Positions 34,417 to 44,996 of a stretch of DNA of 64,000 nucleotides are shown one piece after another. The translations under genes were made by a program, and so were the position numbers. The stretch is from Symsagittifera roscoffensis (Eukaryota > Xenacoelomorpha > Acoela > Convolutidae): positions 40,379,797 through 40,443,796 of the forward strand of contig NC_087071.1 of assembly GCF_963678635.1 (NCBI RefSeq). Direction: 5' to 3'. Position 1 is the first letter of the stretch. Every line of letters begins with the position of its first letter. The notes beneath the pieces are model-generated. The model saw only the letters and a list, made by a program, of their open reading frames with translations, did not search any database and had not been told where the DNA came from.

Positions 34417-34430
34417 GGTTATGGGCCCAG
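34417..34430 (+). promoter_or_regulatory. Copia primer-binding site
   Basis: GGTTATGGGCCCAG directly follows the LTR. It complements the anticodon stem-loop region of initiator tRNA-Met rather than the tRNA 3' end, a trait known from copia. Confidence 0.9.
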
Positions 34431-34512
34431 ATTTCTAAACTTTTTGATTTAATAATTATTTGATTTCTGTCAGAGTTTTTTTAGCTTTTATCTAGCCTTT
34501 AGCAAAGCAGAG

Positions 34513-37500
34513 ATGGACTTGAAACTGGCTGGATTCAGTGGAAAGTCTGAAGATTTTCCAGCTTGGTCGACGAAGTTTGTGGCACTGATGCATACCAAAG
34601 GCCTGTTCAGGACTGTGATGGGCAATGACGATCTACCAGAAGCTGAACCTACGCTACCTGAGAATCCGAATGCTGACCAGATGACGGCATACAACACCAA
34701 GATGCAGGAGCGAGCTGTGCTGATCCAGCAGAGGAAAGACAACCGAAACACAGTGTGGTCACATCTAGCTCTGGTCCTGAACAACACCACACTGATGTAC
34801 ATCAAGAACGACTGCGTGGCTGCGGATGGCTATGGCGATGGGACGAAGGCCTGGAGACTGCTGCAAGAGAAGTTTTGCAGTGTGGAGAGGCCTACAGTGG
34901 TCAGTCTAGTAGGCCAGCTTGCGAAGCTGCGCCTAGGATCAGAGGAGGATCTCGATGACTACTTCGTTCGAAGTCAAGAGCTGATGACGCGGCTGAGTGA
35001 AGCTGGGGAAGCAATTACGGACACACTCTTCAATGCGCTCGTGATCAACGGACTGCCTGACAGCTTTGAGCATTTCGTGGTGCAGGAGAGCTTCCAGCCG
35101 GCCAAGACTTTTACAGAGCTGAGAACGAGGTTGAGGAACTATGATGACTCGAGACGAGCTCGATGTGGAGAGAAGACTGGGAATGGACACATAGCTATGC
35201 AAGCTGTGAGGAAGAAGAAAGGAGCGTCGGGTGGTGGCTGTTTTGTGTGCGGTCAGAAGGGTCATTTGGCAAGAGATTGCAGATCCAGAAGTGACAGTGG
35301 TCAATCTGGTGCTCGAGGCAGTGGCTCGAATGAAGCAAGTGGTCCAACTTCAAGGAAGCAAGGGTGCTTCAAGTGTGGACAACAAGGACACTTTGCAAGG
35401 GACTGCAAGCAGGCAAAGACAGGGTTCTTCAGTTGTTGTGCAACAACCTCAATGAAGGGAGATGATCTCATTGTGGATACGGGATGCACCGATCATGTAG
35501 TGCGCGACAAGGCTGTCTTCTCAAGCTTTGAGAAATGGGATGAGGGGACAACAGTTGAGAATCCGAACGGTACAATATCAAAGATTGAGGGCATAGGCTC
35601 GGTGGAAGTGGACATACGAGACTGTCAAGATGTGACGAGGAGCTACACTTTCCACAATGTGCTGTTTGTGCCGAGCTACAACGTGAATCTGATGAGTGTG
35701 AGCTCAGCAATAGCTAGAGGGTCTAGTTTCAGCTTTACATCAGACTCTTCTCATCTTGTGGCACCGGATGGTCGACGGCTACCAGTGAAGCAGCGCGGCA
35801 AGCTTTTCTTCCTGGAGTGCAAGTTCAAGAGGAACGCGATGACTCTAGCTACGAAAGCGAAGATGGAGACAAGTAGTGCAATGCTGTGGCACCGAAGGCT
35901 GGGGCATCTCAACAAGCATGATTTAATATCAGTTGTTGATGTCGGCGAGCTAGGGTTCTGCGAAGTGTGCACAGCTTCGAAGATGCACGAAGTAGCAATG
36001 CCAAAGAAGACAGAGAACAGGGCAACTGCAGAGGGGCAGCGGGTCTTCAGCGACATCCAGGGACCATTTGAAGTTGCGAGCATGCATGGAGCGCGCTATG
36101 CCGTGAGCTTCATTGATGACTTCAGCCGTCTGGCAGTGGTCAAGTACCTGGTTAAGAAGAGCGATACTCTTTCGAAGTTCAAAGACTTTGTAGCTGAGCA
36201 CGGAACACCGAAGTGCTTGAGAACTGACAACGGAGGTGAGTATTCGTCGAATGCTTTTCGGATGTTCTGTAGAGAAATGCAGGTGAAACAGGAGTTTACA
36301 GTACCTAATACTCCGCAACAGAATGGCGTGGCAGAGAGGTACAACAGGGTGATAACTGAGATGACTCGATGTCTACTGGCCGATGCAAAGCTCTCAAAGA
36401 TGTTCTGGGTACGAGCAATGTCAACGGCAGTCAGGGTTCGCAACTTGTGTCCTACATCCAGCAATGAGCATCGCATTTCATCAATGGAGATGCATTATGG
36501 GAAGCCATCGAAAGTCAACTACCTGCGAGTGTTCGGATGCCTGGCGTACTACCTGGACAGAGGAAACCGGCGGAAACTGGATCCGAAAGGCAAGAAGAGC
36601 AAGTTCATTGGTTATGACGAGGAGAGCAAAGCCTACTTGCTGATGGACCTGGAGACAAAGCGAGTGGTACGAGCAAGAAGCGTAACGTTCAATGAAGACA
36701 TCATTCCAGACGACTTTCTGGTAGACAGTGAGCAGTCACAAACACTGGGTCTATCAATCGAGGGATGCATTGATGTAGAGGAAACTAGCACGAAGACCAT
36801 CACTGAGTCTACCAATAAAGCGAATGATAGTGGAGCAGCAGCTTCAGTGGGGGTTACGGAAGATGACCCAGTCGAGACTGAAGAATTGGAACCACCTTCC
36901 ACAGAGCCTCCAGAGCAGAGGCCAACAGAGATTCCAGAGCAGCGGTCAACTAGAACGCGGAACCCTCCCATCCGATACGGACTGGCTTACACTCATGCTT
37001 CAGTGATAGCACAAGAGCCAAGAAGCTACTTGGAAGCAGTATCTGGACCAGAAAGGGAGCAGTGGCTAGCAGCTATGGCTTTGGAGGTGCAGTCACTGAA
37101 GGCAATGGGCACCTGGACACTTGTTGATAGACCAAATTCTCGCAAGGTCATTCCTGGACGCTGGGTGCTTGCTGTGAAGAGAGATGCAATGGGACAAGTG
37201 GAGCGGTTTAAAGCCAGATACGTGGTGAAGGGTTTTATGCAAGTGGAAGGACTGGACTTCAATGAGACCTTTGCGCCAACCTGTAAACCAGAAACAAAGA
37301 GAATACTACTGGCTTTGGGAGCGCAAGATGATCTTGTACTTCATCAGATGGACGTGAAGTCAGCCTTCCTCAACTCGCCGTTAACAGAAACTGTGTATAT
37401 GGAACAGCCCGAGGGGTTCAGCAGCGGGGACAACCAAGTGTGTTTGCTACAACGCAGTATCTATGGGCTGAAGCAGGCAGGAAGGGACTGGTACCAGACG

Positions 37501-38604
37501 CTGAGCACGTTTCTTCTGGAGACTGGTTTCACTCGAAGCACCAATGACTTCTGTTTGTTCACGATGAGGGGAATGGATGATGCTATGATCTATGTTCTAG
37601 TATGGGTGGATGATATCATCATTGGCTGCAAACTGCAAGCAGAAGTTGACAGGGTGAGGGACCGATTCACTGACCGATTCAAGATGGATGATCGCGGTCC
37701 ATTAGCCTGGTTTTTGAAAATGCAGGTCAAACGGGCACCTGGTTCTCTCACTGTGAATCAGTCTCGCTACATTGAAGACTGCTTGGAGCGCTTTGGGTTG
37801 GCTGACTGCAAACCAGTAGGGACACCAGCTGATATCAGCACTCAGTTGACGAAGAAGGACTGCCCTGGAGCGGGCTCAGAAGAAGCAGTGGCAATGCAGC
37901 GTGAGGACTACAGAGGCATAGTGGGCTCGTTATTGTACATAGCCAAGCAAACGAGGCCAGACATCCTAGCTACTGTGACTCAACTTTCACGGTTTCTGGA
38001 GAATCCTGGGAGAACACACTGGGTGGCTGCTAAGAGAGTACTGCGATACCTGAAAGGAACCAAAGATCTGGAGCTGTGCTACATCAAAGATCCTGATGGG
38101 TTCAACCTTTATGGTTCAGCAGATGCTGACTGGGCTGGTGACGTTGATGACAGAAGGTCAACAACAGGCTACAGTTTTCATGTGCAGCGGTCAGGAGCAG
38201 CAATCAGCTGGAGTACCAAGAAGCAACCTACTGCAGCAATATCTACCAGCGAAGCTGAGTATCAAGCAATGGCAGCGGCTGTTCAGGAAGGCCTCTACTT
38301 ACGATCCCTACTCAATGAGATGGATATGACGTGTGATGGTCCAACTGTGATCAACGAGGACAACCAGAGCTGCATCAAGATGTGCAAAAATCCCGTAATG
38401 CAGAAGCGTACAAAGCACATTGATGTCAAGTATCACTTTGTCCGAGAGCGGGTCGAGGATGGAACATTTGCGCTCGAGTACTGTCCAACCGAAAACATGG
38501 AGGCTGACTTGTTGACGAAATCTCTGAGCAAGGCAAAGGTGGATCAACATCGTCGAACGCTGATGGGTTGCAGCCTGACATTGGACAAAGCCAATTCAGC
38601 CTGA
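34513..38604 (+). CDS. Copia Gag-Pol polyprotein
   Basis: Single 1363-codon frame. In order: the Gag region (about 1-310) with two CX2CX4HX4C knuckles beginning at residues 243 and 285; an aspartic protease with DTG at 322-324; integrase with its HHCC zinc module (HRRLGHLN, CEVCTASKM) and D,D,E core (SDIQGPF, LRTDNGGEY, QNGVAERYNR); reverse transcriptase with VDDIIIG near 1031-1037; and RNase H (GSADADWAGD, STSEAEYQAM, KHIDVKYHFVRE). Domain order with integrase before reverse transcriptase is the mark of Ty1/copia. Gag and Pol are in one frame, as in copia-type elements. Two knuckles rather than one is less usual. Confidence 0.95.
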   Translation: MDLKLAGFSGKSEDFPAWSTKFVALMHTKGLFRTVMGNDDLPEAEPTLPENPNADQMTAYNTKMQERAVLIQQRKDNRNTVWSHLALVLNNTTLMYIKNDCVAADGYGDGTKAWRLLQEKFCSVERPTVVSLVGQLAKLRLGSEEDLDDYFVRSQELMTRLSEAGEAITDTLFNALVINGLPDSFEHFVVQESFQPAKTFTELRTRLRNYDDSRRARCGEKTGNGHIAMQAVRKKKGASGGGCFVCGQKGHLARDCRSRSDSGQSGARGSGSNEASGPTSRKQGCFKCGQQGHFARDCKQAKTGFFSCCATTSMKGDDLIVDTGCTDHVVRDKAVFSSFEKWDEGTTVENPNGTISKIEGIGSVEVDIRDCQDVTRSYTFHNVLFVPSYNVNLMSVSSAIARGSSFSFTSDSSHLVAPDGRRLPVKQRGKLFFLECKFKRNAMTLATKAKMETSSAMLWHRRLGHLNKHDLISVVDVGELGFCEVCTASKMHEVAMPKKTENRATAEGQRVFSDIQGPFEVASMHGARYAVSFIDDFSRLAVVKYLVKKSDTLSKFKDFVAEHGTPKCLRTDNGGEYSSNAFRMFCREMQVKQEFTVPNTPQQNGVAERYNRVITEMTRCLLADAKLSKMFWVRAMSTAVRVRNLCPTSSNEHRISSMEMHYGKPSKVNYLRVFGCLAYYLDRGNRRKLDPKGKKSKFIGYDEESKAYLLMDLETKRVVRARSVTFNEDIIPDDFLVDSEQSQTLGLSIEGCIDVEETSTKTITESTNKANDSGAAASVGVTEDDPVETEELEPPSTEPPEQRPTEIPEQRSTRTRNPPIRYGLAYTHASVIAQEPRSYLEAVSGPEREQWLAAMALEVQSLKAMGTWTLVDRPNSRKVIPGRWVLAVKRDAMGQVERFKARYVVKGFMQVEGLDFNETFAPTCKPETKRILLALGAQDDLVLHQMDVKSAFLNSPLTETVYMEQPEGFSSGDNQVCLLQRSIYGLKQAGRDWYQTLSTFLLETGFTRSTNDFCLFTMRGMDDAMIYVLVWVDDIIIGCKLQAEVDRVRDRFTDRFKMDDRGPLAWFLKMQVKRAPGSLTVNQSRYIEDCLERFGLADCKPVGTPADISTQLTKKDCPGAGSEEAVAMQREDYRGIVGSLLYIAKQTRPDILATVTQLSRFLENPGRTHWVAAKRVLRYLKGTKDLELCYIKDPDGFNLYGSADADWAGDVDDRRSTTGYSFHVQRSGAAISWSTKKQPTAAISTSEAEYQAMAAAVQEGLYLRSLLNEMDMTCDGPTVINEDNQSCIKMCKNPVMQKRTKHIDVKYHFVRERVEDGTFALEYCPTENMEADLLTKSLSKAKVDQHRRTLMGCSLTLDKANSA

Positions 38605-38611
38605 GTGGGGG
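38603..38611 (+). promoter_or_regulatory. Copia polypurine tract
   Basis: GAGTGGGGG immediately before the 3' LTR, the position where plus-strand DNA synthesis is primed in LTR elements. Confidence 0.8.
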
Positions 38612-38949
38612 TGTTGAGGACAGACGAGCTCAATGCCAGACTAGTGAAATACCAGACCAAACTCAAGGTCAGACTTGAGCAATAGAAACCTAATTAAAGG
38701 TCAACTGGTATAAAACTCAATGCACTCAGACAAGGTCAACTGGTCTGCTGGTATTTGATAAACTAATTAATTAACTGGTAATTAATTAACTGGTACTATT
38801 TGATGCTCAGTTTGTCGTGTCATTTTAAAAACACAATCTCAATTCATTCTTCAACAATCAGTATCTCTTCTCTCTCCTCAGTTGAAACCTCAGATAACTC
38901 TCAAACCTCTATCCCCTAGTCCTACTTGCTCTAACTCTGAATCTTAACA
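38612..38949 (+). repeat. Copia 3' LTR
   Basis: Identical to the 5' LTR. It is followed by the target duplication GTCAT at 38950-38954. Confidence 0.97.
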
Positions 38950-38967
38950 GTCATCCCGGTTGTTTTA

Positions 38968-39490
38968 ATTGTCCTGTTCAAATCTGCTCCATTTCTTCAA
39001 AATCAGAACGAGGTCAAATTGTGCTTTGGATACGCGTTTAATTTGGTTTTTGTCACTGGCAACCAGACTTCAACCATGTTACAGTGTTTTTGGCATTCTT
39101 AATTATTTGTTATTGTCAAAGGAATCAAAGATAGAACTCTTTCTGTAGAATCCGCATCAAATTCACAAGTTACACAGTTTGGCCTCAAAATGTTTGCTAC
39201 ACAGTTTTGGCCTCAAAAACAATTAACAGGCTTGAACTTTTTCTATAATTTTAATAATACTAGGATCTGATGGTCTAGCGGTATAAGCTAGTAATATTGG
39301 GATCTGATGGTCTAGCGGTATAAGCTAGAACAATATAAAAAAAATTCAGACCTTCGAAGTCGGTTTCAATCGCCCTGGCTTTTTAAAAGTGATTTTTTTT
39401 AATTCAAAAAAACGTGATCACACATATGGCTTAGTCGTAATTCATAGTCGTATTTCAAGTTATTTATCTTAATGTTGTTTATCGATCTCT
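38968..39490 (+). repeat. Repeat family R1, 5'-half copy
   Basis: It matches 42900-43450: CACTGGCAACCAGA, TGTTTTTGGCA, CTTTCTGTAGAATCCG, GTTTTGGCCTCAA, the tRNA-like box, then GTCGTATTTCAAGTT. It lacks the 3' half present at 33390-33875 and 43370-43830. Confidence 0.7.
39264..39380 (+). repeat. tRNA-like (SINE-type) promoter within R1
   Basis: TGGTCTAGCGGTATAAGC fits a tRNA A-box (close to tRNA-Glu) and is tandemly duplicated with a 37-base period (39264 and 39301). GGTTTCAATCGCC at 39362 is a degenerate B-box about 50 bases after the second A-box. This arrangement is typical of tRNA-derived SINEs. It is not a functional tRNA, as no acceptor stem is formed. Confidence 0.55.
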
Positions 39491-39589
39491 TTTAACTTCT
39501 AGCAAAAAACATGATTTTAGTTTAATGTTGATGCTGTTAACCGCCGAAAAATCTTTCAGCGTTAGTTTTGAAAGACAAAACCAACCAAT

Positions 39590-41380
39590 TCATTTTGAAT
39601 GAGGTGATTAAAAACTCAGCGAGTAGGCATAGGTCTAAGAATTTTGTACGCCATCGGATACGGATCTGAATGATGTTATCAATTATTACAGTAGACAGAC
39701 AGCACCATAGATCTTGCCTGGTTTCGCAACCCTCGAGAAAAACACAAAACTTTCATTGCAAACAGGATTGGCAAAAATCTAGAGTCAACTCACCCCAAAG
39801 ACTGGCATGACATTGTCACACACTAAAACTCTGCGGTCCACGGACAAGAGGCATTAACGCTAAGAAAATGATGTCATCTTCCATGTGGATCAGAGGTACG
39901 GATTTTCTCATGAAGAAAAAGGAACTCTAGAATCAAATCTGCGATAAAACTTGCGCTCTTATTCAAAGCTGCAATCAAATTCAAACTCGGTCTTAGACTT
40001 ATTGATATCAACAGACTCAGCAAGTGGCAATGACTGTGTGCTCTAGTCTACAAATTGCTCAGGCTACGACCATCAAAGACGACTATACCAAGAGCATCGT
40101 TAATGAACGAAGTGGAATTTCTCTTGTTCAAAATCTCACATGAACAAGCTATCAGCCAGGATCTGGGTAATATCCGGAAAAGCGTTTCCGTCGCGCTGAA
40201 AAGCCGCTCGAGAGTTTTCTCACATTTCTTTTATGCAAATAAAGTAATTCGTTCCAACAGTCGAATATGAAACGCTCTTTTTACTCTCCGCTAAGCCACT
40301 CTAATAATTTTAATTGTTAGAAACAAAAGTGTTTGTTTGTTTTTGGAGTTTGTACACAAATCTAAAGGCCACGTCGGTAGAGAACAACTACAGCATGTCA
40401 TCCAACAAAACAGTTGAGTCCTTCCTTGGATCTGGTACCGCAGTCAAAATTATCTCCAACAAATGCTACGAGTGTCGTCGTCAATGTCAGTTGAACAGTC
40501 AAACGATCATGGCGGACATACCATCGTGCAGGTTTTCGGCAAAATCATTCTCTTTTCAGGAAACAGCAGTAGACTTCTTCGAACGAGTTTTCTCGGATGT
40601 ATTGCTGCCTATTCACATGCATAGTTGTTGGAGCAGTAGACTTCGAGGTCACATCAAACCTGAAGGATAAAGCCTGTGTAATTGCATTCCAAAGGTTTTG
40701 CAGTTGGCATGGACTGCCTTCAGAATTCACAGTGACAATGCTCTCAACTTCGTCCAGCAAAATTTTTGGAAGCAAGTACGTTTTCGACGGTCAAACTACA
40801 GAAATTCATGGAGAACAAGAAAATCATGTGGAAGCTTGTAACACCTGGAGCACCGCTGTTTATTGGAGAACTGTTTCTTGGTACCAACAGAAAGCTCTTC
40901 TTCAACGATGCTGGATGAAAGAGACTACAATTCGCGGCAATTGTATGTCCAATAGAAGCCTTATTGCATTCTAGACCACTGACAGCAGTTAGTGCTGACT
41001 TTAAAAGGCACTGAGTCATTTCATCACAGGTATGATCACAAGAACGGTCACTGACATGTTCATTCAACAAGAAAACTTCTAGAGAAAATTTTGGACAGAA
41101 GTTAATGCAATAATGAAACAGTTTTAGTCTCGGCTTCTCAAGAAATGTTTGCCAACATTGCGAAGACGCGACACATGGAGAAAATCGTCTGACCTTGAGA
41201 TTGGGATTTGGTATAGGTATTAGAAACAAACACACATAGGAGAACTTGGCCGGTGCGTTGCGTAATTGAGGTACACAAAGGTAGGGATCGTATTGCAAGA
41301 TCGTGTTTAGGTGAAACTCATATAGGGAGTTGATCAAACCGGTGGTCAATTTCAGTCTCATCGAGAAGAAACATTAAACA
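39590..41380 (+). mobile_element. Broken BEL/Pao retrotransposon relic
   Basis: Plus-strand fragments in the family's order: an RNase H end (about 39660-39900, FIANRIG and PKDWHDI), the integrase zinc region (about 40430-40500, NKCYECRR), the integrase core (about 40590-40760, CLFTCIVVGAVDFEVTSNL, which is diagnostic of BEL/Pao), and a C-terminal strand (about 41200-41300, TWPVARCVIEVHKGRDR). LTRs were not recognised. It is old and much broken. Confidence 0.8.
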
Positions 41381-42780
41381 GCAGCCAAAAAAAACATATC
41401 TTTTTCTCTAAGTAGGTAAGGTTATAGAATGATAAGGAACAGGGTATCAGGGATTTAAAAAAAAAACAAAAACAGCAACAAGTGATTCAATCATACGGGA
41501 GGAAAGACGGTACTGGAAGGAAAAACGGGTAAACTTTAAGGCAACAAAACACTGGCAATCACGGTAAAGTGTATAAAAGAATTCAGTAGTTCGGGGACAT
41601 CACAAAAGAAGTACAAGGTGAGATGAAAACAGTCGCACTAGAAATCATATACAACAAAAAGTAAAATATTAGAAAACCTAGCAGATATCGGTGAAGTTGG
41701 AAGAAAACTACAATCATTTGGGGTACAACACTTATAAACACCAATACAGTTGAGCTTATCGGGTCATTTCAGACAAAATAGAGGTAAGCTGGCAGCGCAC
41801 ACTACGGAATTATAAGCATACTGAACATTTTCTGAAGGTATTAGCAACAAGAACCAGATCAATGTATTATTTTTTATCAACTAAAAATTTGAAAATTTCT
41901 TAACAGTTAGAGAGGATTCTTCAAACAAACCAATATCGAGATAATGTATGTTTATGTGAAAGCAATGATGATGTAGTTCGGAATGGCTTGGTATGGTTAA
42001 AATGGTTTTAGAACGGTACAAGTTGGTGGGTTACAAGGCAACATGCTGAACAGAGCGAGATCTGTTTGCATATACAAAATGCAAATACAATTACTGATAC
42101 AAAATCAAATAAAATCATAACGGCTCATGCCTTCGGAATACGATTACAAACACAATATGAAACAGTTACGAACGCGATACAAAAGAACATAATTTGATTG
42201 CGTAATGCGACGATAACAACACGACATAGTCAAAATTTTGTTCTTAATTTTGGATACCCAAAAATTGGGGGTTGACCGTGCAGATGAGGAGTCCGTGCGC
42301 TGACGATTTATTTGAAAAGGCAAAACTCCAGAAAACCAAGCAACTATGGTAACGTTAATTCAGTGACAGGCAATTTCTCGACTTTTACCTTTTTAGTCTT
42401 GGTTGAAATAGATAGAAAAACTGATCAAACGTATAAACGCATAGAAAATGAGAAAGATTGATATCCTTTCGAGTATTGATATTCAATGTACCTGATTGGT
42501 TCTCAAAAAAGTGCACAGAACGTTTAAGAATAATATACTATCAGCTTGGTATCATAAGAGGCTAATATGGCAGCAGTTAAGCCTGCTCTAAGGGTGATAC
42601 TTTTTTGCAGTCGTAACTGTTCTAGTAGGACTCAACGTAGAGTTGAGCTCTCTATCCCCCCTCCCACACACACACACACACATAAGTTTTCTAGCCGGCT
42701 TTTGACGAGAATTGAAAAAGAAAATTCGCTGGCACCAAACTGCACACCGAGATATGTGTCCATACGCTACTGAATAGCCG
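41381..42780. other. Spacer, perhaps BEL flank
   Basis: A-rich DNA with no convincing frame. It may hold the BEL relic's 3' end or LTR. A (CA)9 microsatellite lies at 42665-42682. Confidence 0.35.
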
Positions 42781-42899
42781 AGAGAAACCTTGTGAGCTAT
42801 CTTATTATTCTGACCTGCAGCTTGAAATAGAACAAGTTGGCAAATATTCGCACGAGTTTAGGTTCTCCTGACCTGTACTTTGGAATGCAAAAAATTTCA

Positions 42900-43830
42900 A
42901 ATTTTTTGTTCAAAGCTGCTTCAATTTTATTCATTTTTATTTCGAGGCCAACCTGTACACTGGTTAGACGGTTTGCTCTGTACGTCACTGACAACCAGAA
43001 TTCAAATATCTTACATTGTTTTTGGCAAGTTCAAAAAGGGAGATCGTTCTGTCGAATCCGTTTTCAAATCACGGCCTACGTTTTCAACATACGTTTTGGC
43101 CTCAACTTGTTAGCGCTAAAAACAATTCTCATACTTGAACTGAAAGTCTATAAACTTGCGCTTATTAAGATCTGATGATCTATCGGTCTAGCTAGAGTAT
43201 TGAAAAGTAACCCGGCCTTTCGGAGCCGTTTCTAATCTAACCCATGAATTTTTTGTTATATAATAATTTACGTTTTGAAAAAAAAATGACAAACGGGTAG
43301 ACCATTTTCGTCATTTTTCTTGTCTAACCTTGAACAATTTTGACCTCAAAAATAACTAGCCGGTAATGTGGGCTACAGTAAATGATTTGCAGTCAAAAAT
43401 TTATATATCTTAACAAAGTTTCTTGGTCGTATTTGAAGTTGTTTATGCCGTTCAAACTAGCAATTAAATTTTTGTGTCACTATTTACTGCCAAATAAAGC
43501 TGTGGCACAATTTTTTGACTATTATGAAGTTTTTTGCCTTCAGAAGCATTGATACCGCAACTCTTTTAGAAGCCAGTTAGCCAGTGTGGCAATCAGATCT
43601 AACAGTAGTCCTTACATATTAGACCATTTGGTTCTCAGACGCCTGTGATTGCCCAGTGGTCCTCAGCAAAGTACGTGCAACCAGTTGGGCCCTTGGCTCT
43701 TTGTGAGACTTGTTGGGTCTCGGCGACATGTGTGCGACCAGACGGTCATCAAAGCTTCGCAAACTATCAGACTCAACCAATCCTACACAGTGCGCTACAT
43801 TTTCATCATGACTCAAAGTCCACTAAGCTA
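42900..43830 (+). repeat. Repeat family R1, fullest copy
   Basis: It contains both halves seen separately at 38968-39490 and 33390-33875. The tRNA-like A-box GATCTATCGGTCTAGC is at 43175, with a degenerate B-box near 43228. The 3' part carries GTGCAACCAGTTGGG and GTGCGACCAGACGGTCATC. The length is about 0.9 kb. There is no protein coding; the class is probably a long composite SINE-like element. Confidence 0.7.
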
Positions 43831-43869
43831 AACTATTTTGAAATTACCTGTTTTTGACCGGAAGTACAA

Positions 43870-44475
43870 TCGGGTACTATACACTTACCCGGGTCGAAAT
43901 CCCGCTCAAAAACCGCTCAAGATATGAGCGGTTTGAGCGGTTTTCAGCAAGATTTGAGCGGTTTGAGCGGTTTTCCAGCAAGATTTGAGCGGTTTGGGCG
44001 TTTTTTTTAAACCGCTCTAACCGCTCAAATCTTGCTTAAAAAACCGCTCAAAAACCGCTCATTTCTTGCGGTGATTTTTGAATGGTTTTTCAAGCAAAAT
44101 TTGAGCGGTTTTTAAGCGGTTTTTGAACGGTCTTACAAAGAAAACCGATTAAATCAATTCGAGATCCTTCACCTAATTTGAAGCAAGATTTGAGCGGTTT
44201 GAGCGGCTTTTTTAGACAATTACGCTCAAAATCTTGCTTCAAAATCAGCGGTCTGAGCGGTTTTTGAACGGTTTATTTAAAAAAACCGCTCAAAAACCGC
44301 GCAAGATTTGAACGGTTTTGAGTGTTTAATCTAAAAAAAACCGCTCAAAAACCGCTCAAACCGCTCATTTTGAAGCAAGATTTTGAGCGTAATTGTCTAA
44401 AAAAACCGCTCAAACCGCTCAAATCTTGCTTCAAATTAGGTTAAAAATCTCGACTCGGGATTACACTAAGTGTCT
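43870..44475. repeat. Fold-back GAGCGGTTT array element
   Basis: Dozens of GAGCGGTTT units and their complement AAACCGCTC alternate, interspersed with GCAAGATTT. Near the ends, CACTTACCCGGGTCGAAAT (43879) and the complement of CTCGACTCGGGATTACACTAAG (44450) form an imperfect inverted pair, so it looks like a non-autonomous element with terminal repeats and satellite-like innards. It can fold into long hairpins. No gene. Confidence 0.75.
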
Positions 44476-44996
44476 TTTTTTGTTTTTGTGGACAAAAGCT
44501 CAGCTTACAAGGGTCCTTAAAATCCGTATCGCTAGTGGCTTTCTGATATGGTTTCAAAATTACTGAAGCAAACCCTTGAATCTATAAATTTCTGAACCAA
44601 GAATTGAACACATGATTGTTTCCTTTTGAAGGCCAGTCTAATAGAAGAATGACCCAGGAGCAGAATAATTCCAACCGCCATGTGATTCAGTAGTGATACT
44701 GCGGATAACAAATATTTCACAAAACTTACAATCACGGTAAAGACTCAAAAAAGGCGGTTCAGTTCATTTTGCTGATTATAACTGATATAAATTATTTGTT
44801 TTTCAGCTGGTCGCGTTCTACTGTCAGTTTTTTTTTAATTTTCATACAAAATATAATGAAAAACAAACCAATTTTAGTCAGTAATTAACTGACCATTGAA
44901 CAATTTTTGCACAGAAAATAAACGCCATGCTTTTCAAACAGAACTAGAATAGAATACAGAGCGTGGTATCTGTTAAAATAAAAGCTTAACTAAAAA
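44476..44996. other. Upstream region of the receptor gene
   Basis: AT-rich sequence preceding the receptor start codon. It presumably includes its promoter and 5' leader, but no clear TATA box was identified. A minus-strand open stretch at 44532-44735 with one hydrophobic segment is not supported otherwise. Confidence 0.35.

Larger units (their letters stand above)
34079..38949 (+). mobile_element. Young, whole-looking Ty1/copia element
   Basis: Complete architecture: identical 338-base LTRs (34079-34416, 38612-38949), 5-base target duplication GTCAT (34074-34078, 38950-38954), a primer-binding site GGTTATGGGCCCAG at 34417-34430 complementary to the anticodon arm of initiator tRNA-Met (the half-tRNA priming known for copia), one long gag-pol frame, and a purine tract GAGTGGGGG before the 3' LTR. 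Identical LTRs mean a very recent insertion. The G+C content is visibly higher than the host DNA. The element looks whole. Confidence 0.97.

Noticed and set aside
39264-39380. A functional tRNA gene
   Set aside because: The A-box is duplicated, the B-box is degenerate and no acceptor stem pairs; it fits a SINE-type promoter better.
43890-44420. CRISPR-like array from regular GAGCGGTTT spacing
   Set aside because: Units are 9 bases, occur in both orientations and have no unique spacers; the context is a eukaryotic nuclear genome.
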